Below are positions 1 through 12,285 of a DNA stretch of 64,000 bases, piece after piece (positions within the stretch are counted from its first letter, which is position 1; every line of letters begins with the position of its first letter). The position numbers and the translations under genes were made by a program. Source of the stretch: Hepsetus odoe. Taxonomy: Eukaryota; Chordata; Actinopteri; Characiformes; Hepsetidae. Location: NCBI GenBank assembly GCA_017165825.1, contig CM029368.1:646720-710719 (forward strand), in the 5' to 3' direction. A model generated the notes under the pieces. The model worked only from the letters and a program-made list of their open reading frames with translations, searched no databases and was not told the origin of the DNA.

Positions 1-520
1 TAGTTTTATGTTGCGCTCTGTGTTGAAGGTCCTGGAGAAGTGTTGTGTTCTTTCTCTGTGGCTGAAATGACAATAAAACTTGAAATACTCTAGTGTGCTT
101 TTTAACGATCTTCTTTTAATTTCTTACATTAAATGCAACATTTTTAAATGTACTCTTTTTAAATACCACGTATTTTATACCTTACTCCTTTTTTAAATGT
201 TCACTCTTTTTAACGATATTTTTTTGAGCTTTTTCATCATTATAACGCAAAATAAAAGTCCCCCTGAACCCATCGGCGAAGTGCTGCGACACCGGCGGCG
301 GTTCACCAGGATGACAACACAAACACCGCTGGAGGGAAATTTAATTCACAAAAGGGTCTGAAAACCTCTCTGTCTGAGATTCAGCTGCAAAACCTGTTTT
401 AGACCTTCAGCATGCAGAGAAAACAGACGTGAAAGCCTCTGAAGGACGGAGCTCTGAAAGGCGCTTTAAAGTCTCCGAGCTGCTAAAGCTAAAGAGCAGA
501 ACCTGGAGTCAAACTCAGAA
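1..520 (+). other. 5' flank of ankle1; possible 3' end of an upstream transcript
   Basis: No coding exon is recognised here. An AATAAA poly(A) signal lies at 72-77 on the plus strand, so the first ~100 bases may be the 3' end of a gene lying left of the window. The stretch to ~250 is AT-rich. From ~280 to 520 the sequence is more mixed and probably holds the ankle1 promoter and 5' UTR. I see no TATA box that decides a start site. Confidence 0.3.
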
Positions 521-3500
521 ATGACCCATTTAAAGAGGAGAACCTCTCAGTTATCCTCCCTCCTCTACACTGCAGTCAGCGACACGGACCTCAGGTAAAG
601 TGCATTAAGCCTTTCTCTAAGATTCTTTACGTTTTAGTTTACTTTGTCCGCTCCCTTACATCCCGGACTGGTCTTTCTGTGTGAACATCTCGAGAACATC
701 CGAGCTCCAAGACTAGCCGATGGATGCTTGTGCACTTTGTGTGTGTACCTTGATATACAGTCTGTCATTAGAAACCCCTTGTGCTCCATTCAGTGGCCAC
801 TTTATTGGAAACACCCCTCATTTGATGAGAATGATGAGACTGTACAGGTGTGTTCGGTGGTAATGTGACTGTAACCAGGTGAGACTGTGACGGTGACCCG
901 TGAGGCACTGAGACTGTGACTGTGTACCAGGTGAGACTGTGACTGTGACTGTGCACCAGGTGGACTGTGACTGTGACTGTGTACCAGGTCTGTGGAGTCT
1001 TTGCTGCTGCAGGGAGCTGATCCCAACCTGGTGCTGCCCGAGGGTTTGGCCGCCGTTCATCTGGCTGCAGGTAAAGAGTCAGAGAAGGGACTTCGCTGCC
1101 TGAAGCTCCTCCTGCAGCGCGGCGCCGACCCGAACCTCAGGTGAGTCCCAGGAGAACCCGTCTGACCCGCAGATTTCAGAAGCAGGAATAAGATTTTAGG
1201 TCCAGTTAAGGAGACGTTTCAGCTGTCTCTACAGTGCACAGTGAATCAACACAGTGTTAATCTAGAACCACGGTGCTGCGCAGAACACAACACAGAACAC
1301 AGACCTCTTCTGCTTCCATTAGGCGTCCCCACAGCCGATCATCTGTCCCTATGTCTTCCTATCCTCTATATCTTCCTCTTTCACACTGTCCCCCTGCATC
1401 TCCTCTCTCACCATGTCCATGTTCTCCTCTCCTCTTCTCTTCTCTTTCCTGGCAGCTCCTTCCTCAACATCCTTCTCTATCTCTCCTCTGGACATGTCCA
1501 CACAACACAGTCTCACTTGTCTCACTTTGTCTCCAAACCATCCAACCTGAGCTGTCCCTCTAATATACTCGCCCATTATCCTGCCCATCCTTGTCCCTCT
1601 CAACGCAAATCTCCGCATCTTTTCATCACCATCTCAAACCCGTATAACATAGCTCGTCTCATTACCGTCTCCAACCTGTATGACATAGCTCGTCTCATTA
1701 CTGTCTCCAGCCCGTGTAACATAGCTGCTCTCACTGACGTCTCCAACCCGTGTAACATAGCTGCTCTCACTGACGTCTCCAACCCGTATTCCAACCTGCC
1801 TGCACTCTCTTCTTCACCGGAGGTTTGATAATAAATAAATGTGAAGACAAGATGAAGAAGATAAAGGTTTTAAATTTGTTCTTCCAGAGAAAACTGCCTT
1901 GAATTTGTTAACATGTTACTTTTGAATATTTTATTTATATATATCTTTGCTTTCCTGCTTCTGTTTTCAGGTCTTTTGAGAATCTAACTCCGTTACATAT
2001 TGCTGCATCGTGGGGATGTTACCAGAACCTGAAGTTACTTCTGAAAAACGGTGGAAACCCCAGTCTGAAGGACCAAGTAAGTTCTAAAGGAATCGATTTG
2101 ACTTGATGCCCCAAAGCTTGTAAGACTGTGACTCTGCAGCAGACCTACAGAACATGTTCTGATAATAAACAGACAAATAAAGGAGGTCGTTCTGAATGTT
2201 TGTTTTATGTCTTACTGTCTCAAGGGGTCTTTTTCCATGAAGACACAGAAAATCTATAAATGTGATTTTCTAGACATTCACTCATTTTCTGAGCCGCTTG
2301 CTGCCTGATTAGGGCCATGGGGGGGGGGTCTAGAGTTTATCCCAACTCTCACAGGGTGAAAGATGTGGACACCCTGGACAGGTTGCCAGTCCATCACAGG
2401 ACAGACACTCCCACATAAACACCTAGGGGGACACTTTAGCATCTCCAGTTCATCTGACATGACTTTGGACAAAGCGAGGAAAACGAGCTCCTGGAGGAAA
2501 TACACTCAGACACGGGGACAACATGTCCACTCCATATAGAAAGGACCCGGACCGTCCCACCTGGGAATCGAACCCAGGAGCTCCTCGCTGTGAGGAGTCG
2601 GCACCACCAGCTGTGGACATCTCCAGGGAGAAGTGTGTGAAGGCTTTAAAGGCAGGTTGTGTGAAAGTGTGTTTTTGTGCTTCCAGGATGGAAATAAACC
2701 TGCGGATTTGGCGGAGCAGGAGGAGAACAGTAAATGTGCGAACGTGCTGCAGGAGTACGAGTCTCAGGCGCCGCAAGTGGAGTATGAAGACCTGCCCAAA
2801 TTCCAGTACTGTAAGAACCTCATCCTAATCACAGGCCACGTTTCACTGCTCAGAACCTTTCAAAGAACCTTTAAATCTAAAGGAAATCTAAAGGTGTTTT
2901 TCTTCTCTCATCTAAAAGATATAAAATTACATCCTATTAAGGGGTCTCCTCAACATCTCCGTGTCTTCTTGTCCTCTGCATCTTCCTCTTTCACACCTGC
3001 ATGTCCTCTCTCACCACATCCATAATCCTCCTCTTTGTCCTTCCTCTTCTCTTCCCTGGCAGCTCCATCTTCAACATCCTTCTCCTGAAATACTCCTCGT
3101 CTCTCCTCTGGAGATGTCCAAAATCAGATCTTTTTTTTCCTCTCTTTTATCTAGCGATCTACTCTGGTCACTCTCTGAGGGACAGCAGCCTCAGCATGTC
3201 ATCGGTGCTGAGCGGTTTTGACGACGAGCCGCTGAGCAGCACACGGCAGTCGAGCTTTTTCCGGATTTCGGGGATAAATGTCCCACCCTGCGGGGCCAGA
3301 GGAGCCCGCGGATCCTGGCTGTCGGACGTCTCTGCGCTCAAAAGCGAAGTGTTTGATAGAAGTCTAGCCTGTGGGGACGCACCACCGGTTCTGTCCAGCA
3401 CCCGTCTGTCTGTCGTAGACTGCAGAAAGAGTCCAGAGGGGGCGCCGCTGCACGGAAGAGAAGAGGGCCGCCAAAATTCAGAAGCATGTGCCCTGTTCTT

Positions 3501-6500
3501 TCAGCCGAGCCGAAAGAGCGTCACCTTCAGGGATTCTAACGAGTACTTCCAAGCTCCTAATTCTCCACTCCAGAGCCCTGCTGGGACACAGTACGGAGAC
3601 TCCAGGGACACGACTGTGGATTTCTCCCAGTATCCGGGCTTCCTGAATTCAGAACACATGGCCACGGTGTTGCAAAACCAGGGCATCGATGTGACCTCTC
3701 CGGACGACGTGTTTGTGTTTTGCAGAGGGGGCAGCATGCTGGAGGATGATGCTGACAAGACTGTAGTGGGACTAGGATGGCAGGAGGAACCTGGAGAACA
3801 TGATGATGAGGAGAAGGAAGTGTTTCCCATTAGTGAGCCAAAAGGCAATGCTCCTGTTTTCAGCAGCAGTGGATCCAGTAAGTACAGCAGCTGTGATAGT
3901 GATCCATATAAGAGTGCAATTGAAGGTCCACTGCCTGCTGGTGAGAAGTTCTCCCCGTCGGAAGGTCCTACTCCATGCAAGTCCATCGGACTGGCTGAAG
4001 AAACTACAGATTCTGAAAAACCTGAGAGCCCAGTTGAAGACAGTAGCATAAAACCAGCGACAAAGGTCAAGCATCAAGAGCATGACGGGGATCTGGAAGT
4101 TAAGAATAGACTGGATGAAGTTTTTTTCACTCCAAGCCCCTTTGTGACCGGCAGGACTCGGTCCCGACTCAGCCGGTGCTCACTGAAAACGTTCAGTTTT
4201 TCTCCCGCCGTTCTTTCCACCTCCTCTCTTTTCGAGGAAACGCTGCCCACACCCATCAGGATGCGCCGCAACACACCTAAACCTCCATACGGCTCAGACG
4301 AAATCTGCTCTCGAGGTGAAGAAAGCAGGTTTGGAGACATCAGCGCTGGCATGAGAGACCTTCAGATCTCTTCAAGCCAGAGTTCAGATGACCACCCAAG
4401 CCAGGCAGACACGTTACTTGTGTCTGGAAGCCTGGCCAGCACAGGGATTCTCCCTAGAAGTGTTGACGGTGGCTTGAGAAACCCTCGAGGTTCAGCTGAC
4501 CGTCCAAGCCAAGCCGACACGTTAATCATCTCTGGGAGCATGGCTGACACGGTGATTATCCCTAGAGATGTTGCTGAGGAGGATTCAGATGGTAGTTTGA
4601 TGGATAATATGGTCGAGCATATGGAGAACATGTCTGAAAAGGAATTTTTTACTTCTGACGCCTCTGAAGGAAAGCCTGCCGAATACCAGAAGACATCCCA
4701 TGCAAGCTCTTGGGCTCTGAAAGAAGATGACTCACAAGAAGACACCAAGACGAGTGTAGAGTCAAGTTCGGGCTCCAGTTTGGATTGCTCCAGGCTGCAA
4801 ATAGAAAGCGGCAGTTTGGTGGAAAGATCAGGATCTTCTGTGAAGGGAATTTCTTCACAATTTGATGATGAGAAGGAATTCTTCACTTCAGACATCTCCA
4901 ACTCAAGTGAAGGTACAGGAAGGCTTACAAGTTCTGCACTGAAAAAGCAAACATCTCACAAAAGCTCTTTAAAAGAAAGCGAGTACAGAGTTGACTCTCA
5001 GGAAGAATGTTCTCCATCTCAGACAAATTCAGGTTCTTGCTCCAGTCTGGATTGCCCTAATTCTCAGAGGAGCAGGGCTGAAGGTTCTTCTTCGGGTTGC
5101 ACACCCAGATACAGCATGAGCAGACTCCATTCCAAACCGCAAACGCTGGCTAACCTGTCTTACACGCCCGGCGGACGTCCCACGATCACCGACATGGACG
5201 AACCAGTGGAGTATCTTTACACTGACACTGAGGAGGGTCATGAGCTTATAGAAACACATGTTCCTCCAACATCTAACACCTCCCTGAGCTCCAGCGTCCT
5301 CACCTCCACCAGCGACGACACTGTGATCTACGATTGGCGCTCTCTGCAGATTGGCACCAGAGATCCAGAGAAGGGGAAGGAGAACCGTCGCCCCAGGAAA
5401 GAGGACGCTCTCGAGGTCGAAGGGCTGACGGACCGGGAGCTCCGGCACAGACTAGCAGAGTTTGGGGAGAACCCCGGACCCATCACCTCCCAGACACGTC
5501 CGCTTTACGTTCAGAAATTAAGATCACTCCAGGACACACCGGTCGTCCAGCAGCCAGCCCAGGACATCTCGTCCACCTTCAGTGGTTCGTATCCCTGCAG
5601 CCGTCCTCGGTTATTTATGCAGCCTGATCAACATCAGAGGTGACGTTCAGATTTGGTTTGATTTCTTTTTAAATAAAGCTTCTCCAGAAGAACTTTTTCA
5701 TCTCTTGCACAATAACAAATTGAATACACTCGTCACAAAACGATGCTACAGTTTAACTGTTACGTTTTTTGGATTAAATTATTTTGATGGATCTGTTTAC
5801 GGAAACCCGGAGCAAATCTGAAAAACGTCTCCAGCCCTTTAAATGCTGCTTTAATCCACCTTAAATGAGCTTTAGTCTAGAATGTAAACGTGCCAAGTTT
5901 AGCGAAGTGTCGGATTTCTATCTGCTCTGCTTGGGCAGGTTGGATAAAGTGAAATACGACTAGAGTTTATCTCGAGTTATTCGAGCTTGATGTTGCTCAG
6001 ATTTGATTCCAGGTCAGTTTGAATACATTTGGGAATAAATTCAGACGCATTTCAAGGCGCATTAGCACGTTCACTCTTAAAGGGTTTGATGTAAATGAGA
6101 ACAAAGTTGCTTTAATCCCTCGAAGACCTTTTCGAACCTTCTGAATCGGATGGAATTTCCTCTTTTCCTGCAGGTTACAGCCCAGAACTGTATAAAGCTC
6201 TGAGTACGTTTGAGCTGCCCGACTGCAAGGCAGACGAGTTTGCATTGTGTGAGCAGTTTGATCAGCCAGATCAAAAGAAGAGGTGGCGAGAAGGAATCAT
6301 CAAGTCCAGCTTTAACTACCTGCTCCTGGATCCCAGGTAGGAGAGCGCTTCATTTGTTCAGTATATTTAGTAATTATACTATTATTCTACAGTAATAGTC
6401 ATGTTGGGGCAGCGGTGGTCCAGGATCAGAAGGTCATAGGTTCCCTTGATCAAGGTACCGTCCCCATCATTGCTCCCCAGGTGCTGGATATTTCTGCCCC

Positions 6501-8444
6501 CTGCTGGATAGTGTGTGTGTGTGCGTGTGTGTGTTAAATACAGAGGACGTGTTGGGTTGAGGTTCACTGTGTGACTAATAGTCACTTTCACTTTAAACAT
6601 GAGGATGGGCCCAAAAAAGGAAAACCATGCAGTTAGGAGATGTATTAAAATGATGATGAACTTTTCTAAAGGGGTTTATTTAAGTTCTCCACCATGTTCT
6701 CGTAGCTTGGAGATGAAATTAAAACCAGGAATAATCATGTGCATTCTCTCCCAGAGTGACGAAGAATCTTCCGTACCGAGGTCAGTCCATGTGCCCCCAG
6801 GAGTGTTTCCAAACCTTCATCAGCGCCATCTTCTACATCGGAAAAGGAAAACGCTCCAGACCCTACAGCCACCTTTATGAAGCCCTGGAATATTTCAGAG
6901 GAGATAAAACCTCCAAGGTGCCACAGATTGGATTTCTGTTTTTCTTTTTGTTTCTGAAGTTTTTAAGTGCATGTTTTAGGAGGCACGTCACGATTCTGGT
7001 TCAAATCTCGCTTGATAGACTTTTATAATCAGTCAAGTCTACAGACTCCCTCACACCGCCTGTCAGACCGAGCAGGGATCGGGTTAACGATGCCCGGGGC
7101 TTCCTGTGGTGTACGTTTACAGCATTCATCAGACGCTCTTCTCCAGAGTGTCTCCATGTCCTGATTACAGGGACAGTCCCCCCTGGAGACACTCAGGGTT
7201 CAGGGTCTCAGGGACCCAGTGGTGGTAGTGCTGGAGGTGGGATGTCTTGGTCTGTAGGCGAGTATTCTACCAGTAGACCACCAGGGTTCCGTCAGGTGTG
7301 GAACGTCAGAGTGGCTGTGGATCTTGTAAACTAGGCTTTGTTTATTAGACGCACAGTTCAGTTTGAAACAGAAGAGTTCTCTGTTCTGTGCACTAAACTC
7401 TTAAAGTAAAGTTTTATGGAACGTATAGAGAACCAAAACGCCCAGACAAACCGCGCAGCGTCAGATAGGTGTGCTGGATGTTGAATTTCACCGTCCCTGC
7501 GGCGTGGCGCACTCTGGACTGTCCCTGAAGTCCAGACGCCTGCTGCAGTTTGGATTTGGACGGGATGCGATTACTGAAGTCTCCCTTCTTCTGTAGAAAC
7601 TCTGCTCGAAGGTGCAGCACATCCTGCAGGTGTGGAACTGTGACCAAGGCGTCATTTCCCTCCACTGCTTCCAGAACGTCATCCCAGTGGAGGCCTACAC
7701 CCGGGAAGCCTGCATGGTGGACGCAGTCGGTACGGAGTAGCCGCTCACTTCCTGTTTCCCACACCTTCATGATGGTTTATAGATCTTTGCCTGCTTTACA
7801 ACATTTTAACATTTTAGAGTAGAGTAGAGTAGAGTGATCTTTTATTCTCCCACGAATGGGAAATTTGGGCGTTACAGGGCTCTTATAAAAAAAGACAGGT
7901 GTACAGACAGAAAAGAAAAAATATATAAAGATACAGCGAGAGAACAGGAACAAGTACAGGAGAAAAGTAGAGGAGCTATAAATAAATAATAATAATAAAT
8001 TATCTATCTATCGATCTATCTATCTATCTATCTACAAGAATGTATATGTATATATCAACACTGAGCACCTTGCAATTATTAAAGTTAGATTTGGAGTCCG
8101 TAATGAGAACTTTTGGAGAGATTAACTCATTTTTGAGATGGGAGTTAATTGTAATCTACAGGATTATTTTTTCTTTAGCAGTGATTTCCAGGATTGTGAA
8201 ACTGAGGTTATATTAGATTCATTCTTTTTCTCTGCACGCTTGAGCAACAAGTTCTGCTCTTCTCCATCCAGGCTTGAAGATGCTGACCAATAAGAAACGA
8301 GGTGATTATTATGGGGTGGTGTCCACCTGGACTGCCCGGAGGAAGCGGGAGCTGGGGGTGCACCTGCTCTACCGGGCCATGCAGATCTTCCTGGCTGAGG
8401 GCGAGAGGCAGCTGAGACCGGCCGACATCCGGCTCGGCCAGTGA
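521..8444 (+). CDS. ankle1: Ankyrin repeat and LEM domain protein 1 (GIY-YIG nuclease), complete, 9 exons
   Basis: Coding exons are 521-594, 988-1140, 1971-2076, 2687-2810, 3155-5584, 6174-6336, 6755-6917, 7597-7729 and 8272-8444. All phases agree and give 1172 residues, longer than the human protein because of the large central exon. Ankyrin repeats (QGADPNL, TPLHIAASWG, GANPADLA-like words) cover about residues 25-145. A low-complexity acidic Ser/Thr-rich region follows. The LEM domain sits at about 906-945 (GLTDRELRHRLAEFG). The GIY-YIG domain covers about 963-1160, with FYIGKG at 1043-1048 (Tyr1044) and the expected Arg1052 in RPYSHLYEA. In the family this endonuclease cuts DNA, including chromatin bridges late in mitosis; that role is inferred here. 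Translation before 3155 in the same frame reads through an intronic RTE fragment and is not exonic. Exon 5 uses a weak GTTCGT donor. Confidence 0.95.
864..987 (+). repeat. TGACTG-type minisatellite ending at the ankle1 exon 2 acceptor
   Basis: Degenerate units of the form GACTGTGACTGTGTACCAGGTGA are repeated about four times. The last unit supplies the CAG acceptor of ankle1 exon 2 at 985-987. Earlier units contain near-copies of that site followed by GTGAG. Confidence 0.75.
1310..1830 (-). mobile_element. RTE-type LINE fragment, 3' coding end, decayed
   Basis: The minus strand encodes broken pieces of an RTE-type C-terminus, such as YIRGTAQVGWFGDKVRQVRL and repeated LETVMRRAM-like segments. 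It lies in ankle1 intron 2, antisense to the gene. Frameshifts and stops are frequent, so it is a dead fragment. The same family recurs at 2.9, 9.9, 20.6-21.9, 43.7, 48.5, 49.2 and 57.4 kb. Confidence 0.7.
2276..2622 (-). mobile_element. V-SINE/Mermaid-like SINE
   Basis: Reading the minus strand: a tRNA-like head with a B-box-like GGTTCGATTCCCAGG, then the fish V-SINE-style body (ATGTTGTCCCCGTGTCTGAG), ending with GCGGCTCAGAAAATGAGTGA. It sits in ankle1 intron 3, antisense to the gene. Confidence 0.7.
2942..3125 (-). mobile_element. RTE-type LINE fragment in ankle1 intron 4
   Basis: The minus strand carries the MELPGKRRGRTK-like C-terminal segment also seen at 20.6 and 48.6 kb. It ends about 30 bases before the acceptor of the large ankle1 exon. 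It keeps the ankle1 frame open upstream of that exon by chance. Confidence 0.65.
6405..6596 (+). mobile_element. tRNA-derived SINE, CACTTTCAC-tail family
   Basis: Head GGGGCAGCGGTGGTC, body GATCAAGGTACCGTCCCCAT, tail AGTCACTTTCACTTT. It lies in ankle1 intron 6. It carries CCAGCAGGGGGCAG, a strong CTCF-core match, on the minus strand at 6494-6507. Confidence 0.75.
7114..7290 (-). mobile_element. tRNA-derived SINE with L2-type tail
   Basis: On the minus strand: a tRNA-like head (GTCTACTGGTAGAATA), a body with CCTGAACCCTGAGTGTCTCC, and the tail GAGAAGAGCGTCTGATGAAT. The same tail ends the L2 LINE at 27.9 kb. It lies in ankle1 intron 7. Confidence 0.7.
7815..8160. repeat. AGAGT pentamers, AT-rich stretch and GATA-type tetramers in ankle1 intron 8
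   Basis: AGAGT repeats occur at about 7815-7836 and a (TATC)n tract at about 8000-8033, within an AT-rich intron. No exon is recognised between 7729 and 8272. Confidence 0.6.
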
Positions 8445-8829
8445 CGCTCGGCCCAGCGGACACTTCCAGAAGAAGTTCCTGAGGAACGCCCTCTTTGGAG
8501 AATTACAGCGTTCCACTCGGGAGAATCCATCTGTTACGCCACGGTTTTTTTACAGCATCTCACAAAAACCGGTCCTGCAAACAGTGCCTGGGCCGTCGCC
8601 TCCAAAACACACAATCTGGAAGAAAATGCACTTCAAACCGCAGCCGAGTCAGCGCTGATTTTGCTCAGGGTTTGCTTGAACAGATAACACGATGATGGTC
8701 TAAAACCCTGAGCGCTTTATTACCAGCATTATGGTTAAAGAATCATCAATAATGAACATCTAGCACTACGTTTTGGTGCCTGTGCTTATGCTCTGCAGTA
8801 GAAGACCAGGCACTGGCACTAAAAGACTA

Positions 8830-8835
8830 AATAAA
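8830..8835 (+). terminator. Candidate ankle1 poly(A) signal AATAAA
   Basis: AATAAA lies 386 bases after the ankle1 stop, in the expected orientation. It is the first good hexamer I see in the 3' flank. Confidence 0.5.
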
Positions 8836-9882
8836 TCTTGGTTTTCCACGATGAAGTGGAGACGGAGGAGAGAAGACGGTCTTTTCTTGAATTAAGTGGA
8901 ATGAAATAGTTTAATGTGCTTCTCCGTCCCGCTGCTGTCCACATGTTTCCCTTCAGCCTCCAGTGGTTCTGTAGAAACTTAAAACTCTGAGGCTGTTCAG
9001 TTCAGATCAGTGAAGTTTTTCAGAAATTCCTTTTTCCAGGCTGCAGATTTTACCGTCCGTTTCATGTGAAAGCTTTTCCGCAGCCCCGTCTGATCGTGTG
9101 TTGATGTAATGTGTCATAAACTTTGGGAGAAAAGCTTTCGTCAGTGCAGTGTGGTCATTCTAGACTGTCAGTTCTGTAAAAACCGTCTTCTGCCGGTTGA
9201 CGGGGACAATGTGAAAAACGGCCGTTTCCATCACTTCACGTCACCCAGCAGGTCCTGATGATGTGATAAAATATCTCAGAGTACCTTGCGATTATTTTAC
9301 ATACTGAGTTCTAACGAGAGGTCAGTTATGAGAATATATTGAGGGATTAGTGTTTTGGAGATGTACTAATTGATAACAGGTTTGTTTCTTGGTATAATTA
9401 GATTTCCAGGATTGTGATGTGATTGTGATTACATTAGGTGAGGGAGGGAGTGAGGGAGGGAGTGTGAAGTCCAGTTTGAGCTCTTTATGAATTTCAAAAT
9501 GCAGAAACACCCTGGAAATGAGTCTATATAATAAAAAAACTGAAATCATTTTTCCTCAGAAGAGTTAAAGGTACCGTGTGCAGGTACAGTCTAAACATGA
9601 AATATAAAATAAGCTGCAGAAGCAGGTCTTTGTAAATGTGTTGGGTTTTGTGACATCACAGATTCAGAAGCTTTATATTCATCAGCCTTTTAACCTTTAA
9701 CCTCATCTTTTCACACTGATGTTAACAGGAATCAGGTGCTCGTTTACATATCAGAACCGAGCTCGTTTACATATCCAACCGCAAATCAGAACCGAGCTCG
9801 TTTACATATCCAACCGCAACCAGTGTCTTCACCATCTGACACAAACTGCATTCACAGTGACCTATCTAGAACCACAGGTACT

Positions 9883-9955
9883 AGAGTGTGAAAGAGGAAG
9901 AGGACAGGAAGACATGGAGACACTTTGGAGACCCCCAACAGGAACAACAGGCTTC
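9883..9955 (+). mobile_element. RTE 3'-end scrap
   Basis: GTGAAAGAGGAAGAGGACAG followed by AGACATGGAGACACTTTGGA and an AACAGGAACAACAGG tail matches the RTE 3' ends seen elsewhere in the window, here in plus orientation. Confidence 0.5.
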
Positions 9956-10359
9956 TGTTCTTGTGGTATTTGTTTAATTGGGTTTTTTAAAACATACTTT
10001 TAGGGGGTATTTACACTGAAATGAAGACGATAATAAAGGGTTCTAGCACCAGTGTTCTGGTTTCAGTTCAAGTTTGGTCCAGTCGTATAACACACCTGTT
10101 CAGCTACAAGTATCTCAGAGATGGATCTCCGTCAACCAGCAGGGTCTGAGGAGGAAACGGATTCCTTGCTGAGATCTGCTGTACCACAGTGACCTGGTCA
10201 GAGACTGTTCAATGGTGGGACAAGGTTCTGAAGGGGTCTCTGCAGGAGGCTCTTCTCAAACTGTGAAGAACATCCACAAACACCCACAAGAGGAATCTTC
10301 TGTTAAAGTCAGAAGGAAAATTCCCCTCCAAATGCCCTTAAAGACCTGCAGAGACAAAC

Positions 10360-10525
10360 CGTAACATACCGGCCAGCAGGGGGCAGACATATCCAGCACC
10401 TGGGGAACAGTGATGGGGACGGTACCTTGATTAAGGGAACCTCAGGGAAAACTACTGGTCTGAGATTCGAACCCTTCCTATCCTGGGGCCTCGTCCCAGA
10501 ACCTAAGACCATTGTCTTGTTGGGA
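10360..10525 (-). mobile_element. tRNA-derived SINE, CACTTTCAC-tail family, tail missing
   Basis: Contains the minus-strand head and body, with B-box-like GGTTCGAATCTCAG and the CCAGCAGGGGGCAG word at 10373-10386. The 3' tail of the family is absent. Confidence 0.65.
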
Positions 10526-11439
10526 AGACTGGAGGTTGCAGTAGCTACATTCAGGAACATAAGGACGTAAGAGCGCTGAAGGTTCATGAGCGTTTCTGGT
10601 GATATGAAAGGTGGCAGGACCTGAAGGCTCTCAGGGTGAAAGGTCTAGGAAGAACTGAATGATCAGTGATGGAGGAGAAGAGTCATTTTTGCTGCACTGG
10701 ACAGTTTCAAAGGTACATTAAGGCTGCATTCATGTCAGGCTTGTGATCGTTCTACACATCCAAAATCTCTCCACACTCACAGGCCTGGACGGGTGTGGAC
10801 GTCACAGGGCAGGTTCACTGTCCTCCATCTAACAGTCACTGGATGGTTTGTTGGACCCACGTTTTGTAGATTTACGGTGGAGGCATCACATAAAAACTCA
10901 CGCGGTCTCTAAAATCTTCCACTCATGTTTGGCGACCTACTCACTGAAAGGAAGTTCTGTGTTGAAGGCTACCAAGATCAACATCAGCTGATAGCGCCAC
11001 CTAGTTTTGGGATAAATGCATATATAAGTGATCTTACAAAACACATGGAAGGTTTCACGAGTTGAAAGGAGTTACTTCCACAAATGGAGGAGTTCAAATA
11101 TCTCCAGGGCTTCAGGAGGGAGGGTGCAGCAGTCGCTGTGAAGGGTTGTTGTGGTGAAAAGGAAGCTCAATATACCAGTTGTTTTTGGTCCAGCCTTCAC
11201 CTGTGGTAATGAACTCTGGGTAGTGTCCCAAAGTCTGGAGAACTCCATGACAAAGAGCTCTGACATGATCAACACCAAACAATTGTTTTTTAGAAGTGTT
11301 CCAGTGTGGAGAAAGCAACTGTGTAAACATTGTTCCAACAAACATGAGAAAGGAGGAGAAGGAGATCAGGCAGGGCGGCCCTCTCCAACACTGTTCACCT
11401 ACAGAGACATAAAATTAAAGTCTGGACCAGTGTGTTCCA

Positions 11440-11790
11440 TTGTGTTCCAGATGATTCGGTATGCTCCAGTGCGTTCCAGATGATTCAGCATGCTCCAGTG
11501 TGTTCCAGATGATTCAGTGTGTTCCAGATGATTCAGCATGTTCCAATGTGTTCCTGATGATTCAGCGTGTTCCAGTGTGTTCCAGATGATTCAGCATGTT
11601 CCAGTGTGTTCCAGATGATTCAGCACGCTCCAGTGTGTTCCAGATGATTCAGTGTGTTCCAGATGATTCAGTGCATTCCAGATGATTCAGCATGCTCCAG
11701 TGTGTTCCAGATGATTCAGTGTGCTCCAGTGTGTTCCAGATGATTCAGTGTGTTCCAGTATGTTCCTGTGGGCTCCTGTGGGTTACAGGT
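11440..11790 (+). repeat. Minisatellite with unit GTGTTCCAGATGATTCAG
   Basis: About 15 tandem partial units of TGTTCCAGATGATTCAG and CTCCAGTGTGTTCCAG alternate in roughly 18- and 29-base steps. The copies are well preserved. There is no coding evidence. Confidence 0.85.
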
Positions 11791-12285
11791 GATTCAGTGA
11801 AGTTCTCCTTCTTTGAGAACACAAGACAATTTAAACTGTCCACAGCGTCCAGCAGGGTGTCCAGAGTGAATGTCGCTGCTCCCAGTGTGAACCTACGGTT
11901 ATGATGGAGCTTGGATGTAGAGCTACTGCTGCTCCATACTGAAATGAGCTTTTGGTCAGGATAACTCCTGGGCGGCTCCCAATGGATGTGTTCTGAGCAT
12001 GATCTACTGGAAGAAGACCCCTGGACAGACTAAGGACACAAGGGGAGGACTATACATCTTAGCTGGCCTGGAAGCACTTTGGATTCCCAGAAGAAGGAAT
12101 GAATGAGTCCTCTCCTCTCGTCCTTCAGACACTTTTAGTTCAGCGCAAAGCCTGATGGACTTAGTGGACTGATACAAGGTTCACTGGTTGTCCCTTTTAA
12201 CGGTGCATTGTGGGACACTGAGTGCACCGTGTATCCAGCAGTGAATGATTTGGAACACAGAATCATAGTCCTCATTAGAACCCCG
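11791..12285. other. Intergenic, probably the tbkbp1 3' UTR and flank
   Basis: This is the minus-strand 3' flank of tbkbp1, whose stop codon is at 12286-12288. No repeat or exon is recognised in it. Confidence 0.35.

Larger units (their letters stand above)
8836..11430. other. Intergenic DNA, repeat debris
   Basis: No convincing coding exon is visible. The stretch holds an RTE scrap (9883-9955), an 18-base motif repeated around 9735-9815 (GAACCGAGCTCGTTTACATA), and a SINE copy near 10.4 kb. The rest is single-copy-looking sequence I cannot classify. Confidence 0.5.

Noticed and set aside
1241..1828. Plus-strand reading frame of 195 codons
   Set aside because: It is the antisense of an RTE C-terminal fragment, with low-complexity composition and no family resemblance.
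3001..3154. N-terminal extension of the large ankle1 frame
   Set aside because: It reads through an antisense RTE fragment. A good acceptor at 3151-3154 and the phase from exon 4 place the exon start at 3155.
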